Shown here in pieces: positions 1-6,610 of a stretch of 9,743 bases of DNA (position 1 is the first letter of the stretch; each line of letters opens with the position of its first letter). This stretch comes from Planctomycetes bacterium RIFOXYC2_FULL_41_27 (lineage in GTDB: Bacteria; Planctomycetota; Brocadiia; Brocadiales; Brocadiaceae): the NCBI GenBank assembly GCA_001828645.1, contig MHZD01000097.1:1-9743 (forward strand), given 5' to 3'. The translations under genes were made by a program, and so were the position numbers. The notes beneath the pieces were generated by a model. That model saw only the letters and a program-made list of their open reading frames with translations, made no database searches and was not told the origin of the DNA.

Positions 1-135
1 GAGGAGGTCTATTTCATCAGTTACCTTGTCCGAAGTCCTGGCGATATTGACCAATTTTCCCAGAACGTCGTATTTATCCCTGCCATTCAGGTTAATAATG
101 ATTCGTTCTTTGGTCAGGACATCTGAGAGTTTCAC
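1..135 (-). CDS. PTS EIIA-like protein (PtsN/fructose-type), N-terminal 45 codons only
   Basis: Partial gene running off the left edge. Reading leftward from a GTG at 133-135, the frame stays open for 45 codons to base 1. The peptide begins VKLSDVLTKERIIINLNG, followed by KYDVLGKLVNIA. This is the usual opening of PTS EIIA type-2 domains (fructose/mannitol EIIA and the nitrogen-PTS protein PtsN): a KLSD-hL motif, then a strand with I/L-N/D-L, then a helix. The phospho-accepting histidine lies further in and cannot be checked. The start is supported by an AAGGGG Shine-Dalgarno ending about six bases before the GTG. The family phosphorelays from HPr-like proteins to sugars or to regulatory targets in the cytoplasm; which applies here cannot be told from 45 residues. 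A separate promoter seems to lie in the gap after deoB. Confidence 0.68.
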   Translation of the reverse strand, partial: MKLSDVLTKERIIINLNGRDKYDVLGKLVNIARTSDKVTDEIDLL

Positions 136-180
136 ACTTATCCCCTTTCACCGCGTAACTTCACTATATTTATTGTATAT

Positions 181-208
181 ATTCTAATTTGTGATTAATA
201 AAAATCAA
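181..208 (-). promoter_or_regulatory. Putative sigma70-type promoter for the PTS EIIA-like gene
   Basis: On the minus strand, TTGATT (203-208, 4/6 to the -35 consensus) is separated by 16 bases from TAGAAT (181-186, 5/6 to the -10 consensus). Transcription would start near 174, giving a leader of about 40 nt before the GTG at 135. The whole deoB-EIIA gap (136-221) is AT-rich, so chance matches are likely; this is sequence resemblance only. Confidence 0.4.
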
Positions 209-221
209 TTCTTTTAAGTAT

Positions 222-1391
222 TTAAAATAAATTCCTATAGAAACTCTGGCCACAATGCAAAGTTCTCAGATTCAGGATATCTGTGACAGTGGCTCCTAAA
301 TCAGCAAATGACTGACGAATACCTAATGATGCGGGAGATTTCAATGCTTTTCCATAGACCAATAGCGGTACATACTCCCTGGAGTGATCTGTGCTGGGAG
401 TGGTTGGGTCACAACCATGATCCGCTGTAATAAAAAAGATATCTCCTTTGCCAAGAGTTTCTGTGATTTCAGGAATACTATTGTCAAAGGTTTTTAAGGC
501 ATCTGCATATCCTTTGACGTCGTTTCTATGACCATACTTCATGTCAAAATCAACAAGGTTCGTGATAAGGATACCCTTAAAGTTTCTTTTTAAACATTTT
601 ATTGTTTGTGTAATTCCATCTTGATTATCATGTGTGTGTATCTCTTCTGATAATCCCTTGTGCGCAAATATATCACCAATCTTACCGACACCGACAACTT
701 CCAGTCCATTTTGAAGCGCATGATCCAAAACGGTGAATGATGGCGGCGCTAAAGAAAAATCCTTACGCCTGTCTGTCCTGATGAACTGACCATTTTTTAA
801 AACAAATGGGCGTGCAATAACCCGGCCTACGGCGTGTTCTCCTGTCAGTATCTCCCGTGCCGTTTCGCACATTTTGTATAACTCCGAAATTGGTATAATA
901 TCCTCACAGGCTGCAATCTGAAAAACACTGTCTGCGGAAGTGTATACTATCGGGTAACCCGTCTCGATATGTTGTTTCCCCAATTCCTGGATGATTTCAG
1001 TGCCAGATGCAGGTTTATTGCCCAGAATGGGCCTTCCGATTTTATTTATAAATGTGTCTGTGATTATTTTTGGAAATCCATTTGGATAAGTAGGAAGGGG
1101 TTTTTCCGTTACAATTCCCATCATTTCCCAGTGGCCAGAAGTCGTGTCCTTTCCCACAGAGACTTCTGACATTTTGCCATAAAAACCTGAAGGGGTAATT
1201 GAAGGAGAGGCACCCTTGATAGGTATAATTCTTCCAAGCCCCAGGCTTTCCAAATTGGGTAACTGTAATCCACCCAAAACACCAGCAATATTTCCCAGGG
1301 TATTGCTGCCTTCGTCACTATATAAATGCGCATCGGGCATGGCGCCAACACCCACGCCATCCAATACAATAATTATGACTCTTTTTATCAT
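222..1391 (-). CDS. deoB: Phosphopentomutase DeoB
   Basis: Interconverts ribose-1-phosphate or deoxyribose-1-phosphate with the 5-phosphates in the cytoplasm, linking nucleoside salvage to central carbon metabolism. It is an alkaline-phosphatase-superfamily, Mn-dependent enzyme. The 389-residue protein shows the DeoB signatures: [13 protein letters not shown] near residues 9-21 (metal Asp11), [10 protein letters not shown] at 80-89 (Thr83 at the phosphorylated-threonine position), DFDMKYGH at 281-288 (Asp283, His288), and [21 protein letters not shown] from 322 (Asp324, His325, His336). All metal and nucleophile positions known from the family appear intact. The frame is open upstream to 1505, adding 38 residues. 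I chose ATG 1391 because it gives normal family length and begins directly at the first beta strand, although no strong Shine-Dalgarno precedes it. A hairpin sits in the presumed leader. The gene lies alone: a 655-bp gap rich in repeats precedes it. Confidence 0.95.
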   Translation of the reverse strand: MIKRVIIIVLDGVGVGAMPDAHLYSDEGSNTLGNIAGVLGGLQLPNLESLGLGRIIPIKGASPSITPSGFYGKMSEVSVGKDTTSGHWEMMGIVTEKPLPTYPNGFPKIITDTFINKIGRPILGNKPASGTEIIQELGKQHIETGYPIVYTSADSVFQIAACEDIIPISELYKMCETAREILTGEHAVGRVIARPFVLKNGQFIRTDRRKDFSLAPPSFTVLDHALQNGLEVVGVGKIGDIFAHKGLSEEIHTHDNQDGITQTIKCLKRNFKGILITNLVDFDMKYGHRNDVKGYADALKTFDNSIPEITETLGKGDIFFITADHGCDPTTPSTDHSREYVPLLVYGKALKSPASLGIRQSFADLGATVTDILNLRTLHCGQSFYRNLF

Positions 1392-1413
1392 TGGTTGATC
1401 TGAAAATAATCCG

Positions 1414-1446
1414 AAGCGTAGCGGTTTATTCCATAAACGCACGCTT
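1414..1446 (-). promoter_or_regulatory. Imperfect inverted repeat in the deoB leader
   Basis: Nested arms: AAGCGT (1414-1419) pairs with ACGCTT (1441-1446), and GTTTAT (1424-1429) pairs with ATAAAC (1433-1438) around a 3-nt TCC loop. A GC pair and small bulges lie between. The hairpin ends 23 bases upstream of the chosen deoB ATG, which fits a non-coding leader better than translation from the longer frame. Its core resembles the rpmE leader palindrome (GCGTTTAT half). Function unknown; it could be an operator, a leader hairpin or chance. Confidence 0.4.
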
Positions 1447-1506
1447 GATAATATTAATGGGACACGGGGAAAAAATGTTTTTTCGTATTCTAAAGTGAAC
1501 GACATG

Positions 1507-1561
1507 AATTAATCCCCCAACCCCCCCTTTAGCAAACTAGGGGGGCGGGGGGGGATTAGTT
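1507..1561. repeat. C/G-box palindromic repeat upstream of deoB
   Basis: Imperfect palindrome of about 55 bp. The left arm AATTAATCCCCC (1507-1518) and a C7 run pair with a G6-C-G8 tract followed by ATTAGTT (to 1561), around a short AT-containing loop. The same C5/G5 box with flanking AAT/ATT occurs in the repeat at 9488-9574 and, more loosely, at 1928-2016. It looks like a dispersed miniature element rather than a terminator, since no clean U-tract follows on either strand. Confidence 0.7.
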
Positions 1562-1615
1562 CAGGCTACAAGCCTGATCCAGCACAGACCCGTGGCAGGT
1601 GGAAACTTCTGCCAC
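1561..1615. repeat. Two consecutive perfect stem-loops
   Basis: The first stem-loop is TCAGGCT-ACA-AGCCTGA (1561-1577), seven perfect pairs with a 3-nt loop. The second is GTGGCAG (1592-1598) with CTGCCAC (1609-1615), seven perfect pairs around 10 nt. They abut the C/G-box palindrome on the left. There is no coding frame or T-tract. They are probably part of a mosaic of dispersed non-coding repeats; whether they recur elsewhere in the genome cannot be seen from this window. Confidence 0.5.
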
Positions 1616-1656
1616 CACAATAAATTTTCAAACCAGATTCAGAAACAATCCCAAAA

Positions 1657-1721
1657 CAAGTTCAGGACATGGTTCGGAATGGTAATAAACTAAAGGTGCC
1701 ATGCTGAACTTGGTTCGGCAT
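1657..1721. repeat. Palindromic element with a CTGAACTTG core
   Basis: The outer arms are CAAGTTCAG..CATGG (1657-1672) and CCATGCTGAACTTG (1699-1712), fourteen pairs with a 2-nt bulge. The right half also folds locally as ATGCTGAAC-TTG-GTTCGGCAT (1701-1721) with one wobble pair. Elements with the core ATGCTGAACTTG-TTTCAGCAT are, to my recollection, common dispersed repeats in several bacterial lineages; this copy looks diverged. No protein-coding signal. Confidence 0.55.
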
Positions 1722-1927
1722 CTAAATATAAATGTTAAGGAAATTTAATCAGATACATAGTTTCAACGTAGCAGTTCATCTCACTGCAGAACACTCAGAC
1801 TTCGTCGTGAGCTCTGTCGAACGATCGCAGAGGTGCTAAAAAATAGAAAGAAAATTTATGCGGAATTTTTCTTTTGTAAGTGTTTTTCTCTGCGTTCTCC
1901 GCGCCCTGGTTTGCGGTGAACTATTAC
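1722..1927. other. Non-coding stretch with repeat-like fragments
   Basis: I find no credible gene here. It contains GCAGT-N7-ACTGC (1771-1787), an AT stem AAAGAAAATT/AATTTTTCTTT (1847-1856 with 1864-1874, loop TATGCGG), and a TTCTCTGCGTTCTCCGCG-like segment near 1885-1905 that resembles a widespread non-coding repeat. The AT stem is followed by no G/C-rich clamp, so I do not call it a terminator. This is the central part of the 541-bp gap between the GAF gene and the upstream frame of deoB. Confidence 0.4.
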
Positions 1928-2016
1928 GTTTCCCTTCTAGTAAGAGGGGACTAAGGGGCGTGTTAATAGCATACTTACACACACCCAAACCCCCTCTTTT
2001 TAGGGGGGGGGCTTTA
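1928..2016. repeat. Palindromic C/G-rich miniature repeat downstream of the GAF gene
   Basis: A self-complementary unit of about 89 bp. The left arm CTAGTAAGAGGGG-ACTAAGGGGCGTGT (from 1937) mirrors the right arm ACACACCCAAACCCCCTCTTTTTAG (to 2003), with short outer continuations. Each end can form its own small hairpin; the right one is CCCCC-N8-G9 at 1990-2011. The nine-G run is unusually long. The element begins about 30 bp after the stop codon of the GAF gene and could act as a transcript-end hairpin, but there is no U-tract. Confidence 0.6.
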
Positions 2017-2046
2017 AAAGATGCTTAATTAAATTGATAAAAACTC

Positions 2047-2829
2047 TTACTTGACAAAATCAAGGAGTTGTCTTATGAAACTTCTTGCACGATCAGTGTG
2101 TGCTTGAATCTTAGCCAGCGCATGTTTATTTTTCTCGGCAGCTTCTTTTAGCAAAGATTGTGTGTAACCTGTAATTTCCGAAAGTGAATTGTTAATCTCA
2201 CGGGCAATTTCAGTAATTAACATATCTGATGAAGCTGTATTCTCTGTTTGTGTGGCTTGATTCCACATCTTTTTTAGTTCGGTCACATCTCCGGCTATGT
2301 GGATTGTGCCTGCACATTTTCCCTCCTCGTAAAAACGCTCCAGCGATTTTATGGAATCTGACAAGGTTACATTTTCAATGCTCATCGCGAAGTAGCTGGC
2401 CAGTATGGTCAGAAGAAGGTTATCGTATTTGTCACGTTCAAAGGTATGAAAATTCTCAGGCACTATACTAAATACGGCAGACAGCCCGATCAGTTTCCGA
2501 TTGTGAATAAGGGGGGTATTCATAAAAGAAGAATAACGCATATCCAGTACCGGACGAGATACGATATCTTTCAATCGTGTAGACAACGGAAGAGGTGAGT
2601 CCTTAATTTTAGAAAAAGGAATGCCCATGGAAAAAACGGGGGTAAGATTTTCATTATTATTATTGAGCATAAGAACGGATGCATCAGCCTCTGTAAATAT
2701 CTTAAAATGTTTGGTAACCGTCCGTAAAATTGATTTATAATCTAAAAGTTTGCTGGTGGGCAGTAAAAAGACGTTCGAGAGGGTCTTAAGCCGTTGGTAC
2801 AACTTCTTTTCATCTGAAATAGAGAACAT
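2047..2829 (-). CDS. GAF-domain protein with degenerate histidine-kinase dimerisation domain
   Basis: A 260-residue cytoplasmic protein with no signal peptide or membrane segment. Residues about 30-155 read as a GAF sensor domain. A short segment FYEEGKCAGTIHIAGDVTEL (about 167-184) looks like the last strand of a PAS/PAC domain whose main body is missing. Residues about 203-260, TEIAREINNSLSEITGY onward to RQLLDF, align by eye to the DHp two-helix domain of NtrB-type kinases (usual form AHEINNPLxxIxGY). The phospho-accepting His is Arg210 and the conserved Pro is Ser215. The protein stops right after the second DHp helix, with no HATPase domain, and none follows in the DNA. It therefore cannot autophosphorylate by the normal route; it may be a dimerising sensor partner or a decaying kinase. 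The ATG is preceded by AGGA at a 9-nt spacing. No response regulator is adjacent. Confidence 0.75.
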   Translation of the reverse strand: MFSISDEKKLYQRLKTLSNVFLLPTSKLLDYKSILRTVTKHFKIFTEADASVLMLNNNNENLTPVFSMGIPFSKIKDSPLPLSTRLKDIVSRPVLDMRYSSFMNTPLIHNRKLIGLSAVFSIVPENFHTFERDKYDNLLLTILASYFAMSIENVTLSDSIKSLERFYEEGKCAGTIHIAGDVTELKKMWNQATQTENTASSDMLITEIAREINNSLSEITGYTQSLLKEAAEKNKHALAKIQAHTDRARSFIRQLLDFVK

Positions 2830-3042
2830 ATATCAAGAATCCTGACCCGCTAAATCCGAAGCGCTAAACCCGAAATTCGAAACAATTTCAAAATTACAAA
2901 TTCAAAATGTTCCAAACCTCGGTTCCAATTTCTGGCATTTGACATTAGAATTTGTTCAGGATGATTATATTTAAAACGACACTTCTTCTTCAAACAAAAA
3001 ATCAATAGGTAAGCATATTTCCTGCAGTAATCTCCTGAGTAA
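2830..3042. other. AT-rich non-coding gap between murA and the GAF gene
   Basis: A 213-bp gap. Bases about 2850-2945 are low-complexity, repeating AAATTC/ATTTCAAAATT-type words, and look like a dispersed AT-rich repeat. A 66-codon minus-strand frame across it has no recognisable protein character. At 3020-3044 a 12-13 bp unit is tandemly duplicated (TCCTGCAGTAATC then TCCTGAGTAATC), ending on the murA stop codon. I see no clear terminator or promoter. Confidence 0.4.
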
Positions 3043-4317
3043 TCAATCATGAATACGTTTTATAACTGCCCCTAGGTTGGACAACCGTTCTTCGAGTCTC
3101 TCATAGCCTCTATCTAAATGATAAACACGATCGATAGTAGTTGTCCCTTTTGCCACCAGACCTGCAAGCACGAGTCCGGCACCAGCGCGCAGATCGGAGA
3201 TCATCACATTGGCGCCGGAGAGATACGGCGTTCCCCGCATGATCGCACTTGACACCTCCACACGGATATTAGCCCCCATTCTTACTAATTCCGATACATG
3301 CATAAATCTGTCAGTAAATATCTTTTCGGTAATAATACTTTTTCCCTCTACCGTGCATAATAAGGCCATAAATTGGGCCTGCATATCGGTAGGCATACCG
3401 GGATAGGGTAATGTGGTTATGTCGACGTTGTGGTATAGGCTATTTCCTTTGACACGGGCGCTATTACCGATGGTATTTATTTCTACGCCAATTTCTCTTA
3501 ATTTATCAATTACCGCAGTCATATGGTCTGTTCTTACATTTTCCAGTATAATGTTGCCCTTTGTAATTGCACCTGCAATCATAAATGTTCCTGCTTCAAT
3601 TCGATCCGGAATGATTTCATAATCGATTCCGTGTAATTCCCGAACGCCTTCAATGGTTAATTTGTTTTCACCAATCCCGGAAATTTTTGCGCCTGCCTTG
3701 TTTAAAAAGTTTGCAAGGTCTTGCACTTCAGGCTCCCGTGCTGCATCCGCAATTATTGTTGTGCCTTCCGCCAATACCGCCGCGGACATGACATTACAAG
3801 TTCCCAGCACGGTCGAACCGTATTTTCCTTTCAGAGAAATATCTGTGCCTTTTAATTTATCCGCCGTTGCATTTATATAACCTTCTGTCGTTTCAATTTG
3901 GGCGCCTAATGCCCTAAGACCGTTTATATGTAAATCGACAGGCCTCTGGCCAATAACGCACCCACCTGGATACGATACTTTTGCCTTGTGTCTTTTGGTT
4001 AATAACGGACCGAGTACGCATATAGAAGCCCTCATCTTTCTGACGAGTTCGTAAGGCGCCGTGTATTTATCGTTATTTTCTCCGTCTCTAAACATTATTT
4101 CGAAGGCGCCATCTTCGTTTCTTTTTATTTGTCCACCAAGATTCTTCAATATTTTCGATTGCGTCTGGATATCGACAATATTGGGTATTCCCTTTATCCG
4201 AGACGTTCCGTCTAACAACAAACAGGCTGCCATAATAGGTAGGGCAGCGTTTTTCGCTCCGTTGATTCTCACGCTTCCCTGCAAACGATATCCTCCCTCA
4301 ATGACGATTTTATCCAC
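3043..4317 (-). CDS. murA: UDP-N-acetylglucosamine 1-carboxyvinyltransferase MurA
   Basis: Transfers enolpyruvate from PEP to UDP-GlcNAc, the first committed step of peptidoglycan synthesis, in the cytoplasm. From the GTG at 4317 the protein is 424 residues, the family's usual size. Visible motifs are NGAKNAALPIMAA with Lys22, GGCVIGQRPVDLH with catalytic Cys120 (so not the fosfomycin-insensitive Asp variant), PYPGMPTDMQAQFMAL with Asp311, and SDLRAGAGLVLAGL with Arg377. The frame extends seven codons further to 4338, but GTG 4317 has an ideal GGAGG six bases upstream and places Lys22 as in E. coli MurA, so I prefer it. The GTG lies inside the last codons of prmC (8-bp overlap), implying translational coupling. 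Presence of murA implies a peptidoglycan wall. Confidence 0.97.
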   Translation of the reverse strand: MDKIVIEGGYRLQGSVRINGAKNAALPIMAACLLLDGTSRIKGIPNIVDIQTQSKILKNLGGQIKRNEDGAFEIMFRDGENNDKYTAPYELVRKMRASICVLGPLLTKRHKAKVSYPGGCVIGQRPVDLHINGLRALGAQIETTEGYINATADKLKGTDISLKGKYGSTVLGTCNVMSAAVLAEGTTIIADAAREPEVQDLANFLNKAGAKISGIGENKLTIEGVRELHGIDYEIIPDRIEAGTFMIAGAITKGNIILENVRTDHMTAVIDKLREIGVEINTIGNSARVKGNSLYHNVDITTLPYPGMPTDMQAQFMALLCTVEGKSIITEKIFTDRFMHVSELVRMGANIRVEVSSAIMRGTPYLSGANVMISDLRAGAGLVLAGLVAKGTTTIDRVYHLDRGYERLEERLSNLGAVIKRIHD

Positions 4318-5311
4318 GACCTTCCTCCATTTGTGCAATGACGATACGGTGTATATGTCGATAATCTTTTAAGAAATCTGCCTTTTTAAAACATCCCCTA
4401 TCTTCGAACAACCTTGCTACTTTACGTGCCTGTTTTTCGCCGGCCTCAAAAATAACATACCCGCCCGGTTTGAGCCAGGTATTTGCATGTGTGATAATTC
4501 GCCTGAACATTTGTAAGCCGTCTTGACCACTGATGAGCGCTCCATACGGTTCGAAATTCCTTACCTCTTCCTGTAAACTATCGAATTCAGCACTTGATAC
4601 ATAGGGAGGATTGGATACGATAAAGTTTACCTTTGATTCGATTCCGTATCCTTCGAGCGGCCGAAAGATATCTCCGCAGAGAAATGTTATTTTGCTAAAA
4701 ACAGCGTGTCTTTGGGCGTTGATTTTGGCAACCGCCAAGGCATCGGGGGATAGGTCTATTGCAAATATTCTGGCATTGTCTATCTTCATTGCCAGGGTTA
4801 TTGCAATATTACCACTTCCAACCCCGATATCTACAATGACAATTTCATTTTCATGCGTTAGAATTTGTGCCCTTTTTATAACGGCCTCTACCAGCAATTC
4901 TGTTTCAGGACGGGGTATCAATACCCGTTCGTCTACATAAAAGTCCAACGACATAAATTCTGCATGATTTGTGATGTATTGCAAGGGGACCCGCTGTGAG
5001 CGTTTCTGGATGGCTTCTTTGTAACGTATGACCACAGTGTCTTCTACGGGTTTATCAGGGTACACGTAAAGATCGATACGTTTGTAATCCAGCAAATGTG
5101 ACAAAATCACTTCTGCATCCAGAGACGGGGAATCGATGTTGTGTTCCTGTAGTAGATTCTTTGCCCAATGGACGAGGCTGGATATGGTGTATTTGTCTGG
5201 GAATGTATTTTTCAAACTTCCATTATTGTTTCCATTTTGAGGGGGTAGAATGGGAGATGGGTAATTTTTATTGTGATTTGATAAAGAATGTAAAGTGAAG
5301 CGATGTCTCAT
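4310..5311 (-). CDS. prmC: Release factor glutamine methyltransferase PrmC (HemK family)
   Basis: Uses S-adenosylmethionine to N5-methylate the glutamine of the GGQ motif in RF1 and RF2, raising termination efficiency; cytoplasmic. Numbered from ATG 5311 (333 residues), the N-terminal helical domain includes VPLQYITNHAEF (about 108-119), the SAM-binding motif is VDIGVGSGNIAI (160-171), and the catalytic NPPY is at 234-237, followed by VSSAEF. PrmC proteins are normally about 280-290 residues and begin near the motif TISSLVHWAKNLL. Here about 38 residues precede it, rich in Asn, Pro and Ser. Other in-frame starts are TTG 5320, GTG 5317 and TTG 5215; the last gives 301 residues. None has a well-spaced Shine-Dalgarno, so the start is uncertain. 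Its substrate gene prfA lies upstream, separated by a 198-bp repeat-bearing gap that is unusual for this pair. murA overlaps its end. Confidence 0.93.
   Translation of the reverse strand: MRHRFTLHSLSNHNKNYPSPILPPQNGNNNGSLKNTFPDKYTISSLVHWAKNLLQEHNIDSPSLDAEVILSHLLDYKRIDLYVYPDKPVEDTVVIRYKEAIQKRSQRVPLQYITNHAEFMSLDFYVDERVLIPRPETELLVEAVIKRAQILTHENEIVIVDIGVGSGNIAITLAMKIDNARIFAIDLSPDALAVAKINAQRHAVFSKITFLCGDIFRPLEGYGIESKVNFIVSNPPYVSSAEFDSLQEEVRNFEPYGALISGQDGLQMFRRIITHANTWLKPGGYVIFEAGEKQARKVARLFEDRGCFKKADFLKDYRHIHRIVIAQMEEGRG
4324..4328 (-). promoter_or_regulatory. Shine-Dalgarno GGAGG that fixes the murA GTG start
   Basis: On the minus strand, GGAGG is followed by a 6-nt spacer and GTG 4315-4317. It lies within prmC codons Met-Glu-Glu, so the sequence serves both reading frames. 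The upstream candidate at 4338 has no comparable site. Confidence 0.75.
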
Positions 5312-5319
5312 CTCCACCA

Positions 5320-5325
5320 ATTATA
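5320..5325 (-). promoter_or_regulatory. Perfect -10 box immediately upstream of prmC
   Basis: TATAAT on the minus strand, ending 8 bases before ATG 5311. No good -35 hexamer lies at 16-18 bp. If used, transcription would begin at about 5313, giving a nearly leaderless ATG or a leader of about 100 nt for the TTG at 5215. A hexamer match in a short gap can be chance. Confidence 0.25.
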
Positions 5326-5349
5326 AACCGACGTTGATTCCAAAGTTAC

Positions 5350-5430
5350 GTATTGTAGAGCGAGATTTGTCTCGCCTGAAGCAACTCAAAAGGCAATTAA
5401 CAGAAACAGGCGACTTGAAAGTCGCAATAC
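5350..5430. repeat. Palindromic miniature element between prfA and prmC
   Basis: An 81-bp unit with terminal inverted repeats GTATTG (5350-5355) and CAATAC (5425-5430). Inner arms CGCCTG (5373-5378) and CAGGCG also mirror each other. Each end folds on its own: GCGAGA-TTTG-TCTCGC (5360-5375) and GCGACT-TGAA-AGTCGC (5410-5425), both six perfect pairs with 4-nt loops. The layout (two terminal hairpins, AT-rich middle of about 30 bp) suggests a MITE- or REP-pair-like insertion splitting an otherwise tightly packed gene pair. No transposase is present. Confidence 0.65.
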
Positions 5431-5518
5431 ATCCTTTGTGGTTAAAAAATTACTGCCAAAACAGCTTATTTCAAACGGATGAGACTTTCCTGCTTCCTTA
5501 CATAGTGATGCTATCTTT

Positions 5519-6610
5519 TTAGACACTTGCTGCAAGTTGTTTTAGCTGTTCTTCCTTATAATAATTCAATAAGGCGTCAATGATGTCGTCCAGGGAACCC
5601 AGCATGACCTGATCAAGATTGTATACTGAAAAGTTTATCCGGTGGTCTGTAACCCGGTTTTGCGAGTAGTTGTAAGTGCGGATTTTTTCACTGCGGTCTC
5701 CCGTCCCAATCTGATCCCGGCGTATCTGGTCTCGTTCGCTCCGTTTCTGTCCTTCGAATAATTCGTACAACCGGCTTCTTAAAATACGCATGGCCTTTGC
5801 GCGGTTTTTGTGCTGGGATTTTTCGTCAAGACATTTCACAACCAATCCGGAAGGGACGTGGGTAATTCGAACGGCAGAACTCGTTTTGTTAACCTTTTGT
5901 CCGCCAGGACCAGACGCACGGAAGGTGTCTATCAGGAGGTCGTTTGGATTGATATCAATTTCCACCTCTTCAATTTCCGGCAGAATAGCCACCGTGGCTG
6001 TTGATGTGTGAACCCTGCCGCTGGCTTCTGTCTGAGGAACCCTCTGAACACGGTGCGTTCCACTTTCAAAACGCAGTTTTTGGTATACGTTCTTTCCTTC
6101 GATAGAAAAGGTCACTTCCCTAAAACCCCCCAAATCTGTTTCGCTGCTGTCGAAAAGTTCTACCTTCCATCCTTGATTTTCAGCATATTTAGTGTACATG
6201 CGAAAAAGGTTTGCCGCAAAGATGGCTGCCTCTTCTCCCCCGGTCCCGGCGCGTATCTCGGCAATTACGTTTTTGCAATACGTTTTATCATCAGTGATAA
6301 ATAACCCTTTGATCTCTTCCATGATGGAATCTTCTTGTTTTTCCAATTCTCCCAACTCATCCCTGGCCATCTCGACGAATTCTTTGTCAGTACCTTCCTG
6401 AGTTAAGAGTCCTTCCGCCTCTTGTTTTTTTGCACGGGTCTCTGTCAGTTGGGTGTATTTATTTACCATCTTGGAAAGACAGCCATGTTCTTTTATATAC
6501 GCCGTATAGCGATTTGAATCTGCAATTACCTCCGGATTAGACAACAGCCTTTCCAATTCGTTATACCTTTCGTACATTTTTTCTAGTTTTTTCAACAAAT
6601 TATCGTTCAT
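5519..6610 (-). CDS. prfA: Peptide chain release factor 1
   Basis: Recognises UAA and UAG in the ribosomal A site and triggers peptidyl-tRNA hydrolysis. Its 363 residues match the family's usual length. The stop-codon-reading PxT tripeptide is P192-Q193-T194 within [19 protein letters not shown], the RF1 rather than RF2 form. The GGQ catalytic loop is at 236-238 in [21 protein letters not shown], with the glutamine that PrmC would methylate. The tail contains [22 protein letters not shown], typical of RF1. The ATG overlaps the rpmE stop as ATGA, and no clear Shine-Dalgarno precedes it, so translation probably depends on ribosomes finishing rpmE. There is no sign of an in-frame stop or frameshift, unlike the programmed frameshift seen in many RF2 genes. 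Confidence 0.97.
   Translation of the reverse strand: MNDNLLKKLEKMYERYNELERLLSNPEVIADSNRYTAYIKEHGCLSKMVNKYTQLTETRAKKQEAEGLLTQEGTDKEFVEMARDELGELEKQEDSIMEEIKGLFITDDKTYCKNVIAEIRAGTGGEEAAIFAANLFRMYTKYAENQGWKVELFDSSETDLGGFREVTFSIEGKNVYQKLRFESGTHRVQRVPQTEASGRVHTSTATVAILPEIEEVEIDINPNDLLIDTFRASGPGGQKVNKTSSAVRITHVPSGLVVKCLDEKSQHKNRAKAMRILRSRLYELFEGQKRSERDQIRRDQIGTGDRSEKIRTYNYSQNRVTDHRINFSVYNLDQVMLGSLDDIIDALLNYYKEEQLKQLAASV

Noticed and set aside
1540..1554. G-quadruplex in the G6-C-G8 tract
   Set aside because: Only two G-runs are adjacent; although long runs could be subdivided, pairing with the facing C-tracts is more likely.
1507..2016. CRISPR array or tandem repeat locus
   Set aside because: The repeats are palindromes of different sequence and spacing, not direct repeats of constant length with unique spacers, and no cas genes are present.
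2850..3050. 66-codon minus-strand frame after murA
   Set aside because: It covers low-complexity AT-rich repeat-like DNA, overlaps the murA stop, has no convincing ribosome site and shows no domain character.
5295..5522. 75-codon plus-strand frame spanning the prfA-prmC gap
   Set aside because: It consists mostly of the palindromic element read through, overlaps prmC at one end, and its peptide has no recognisable family.
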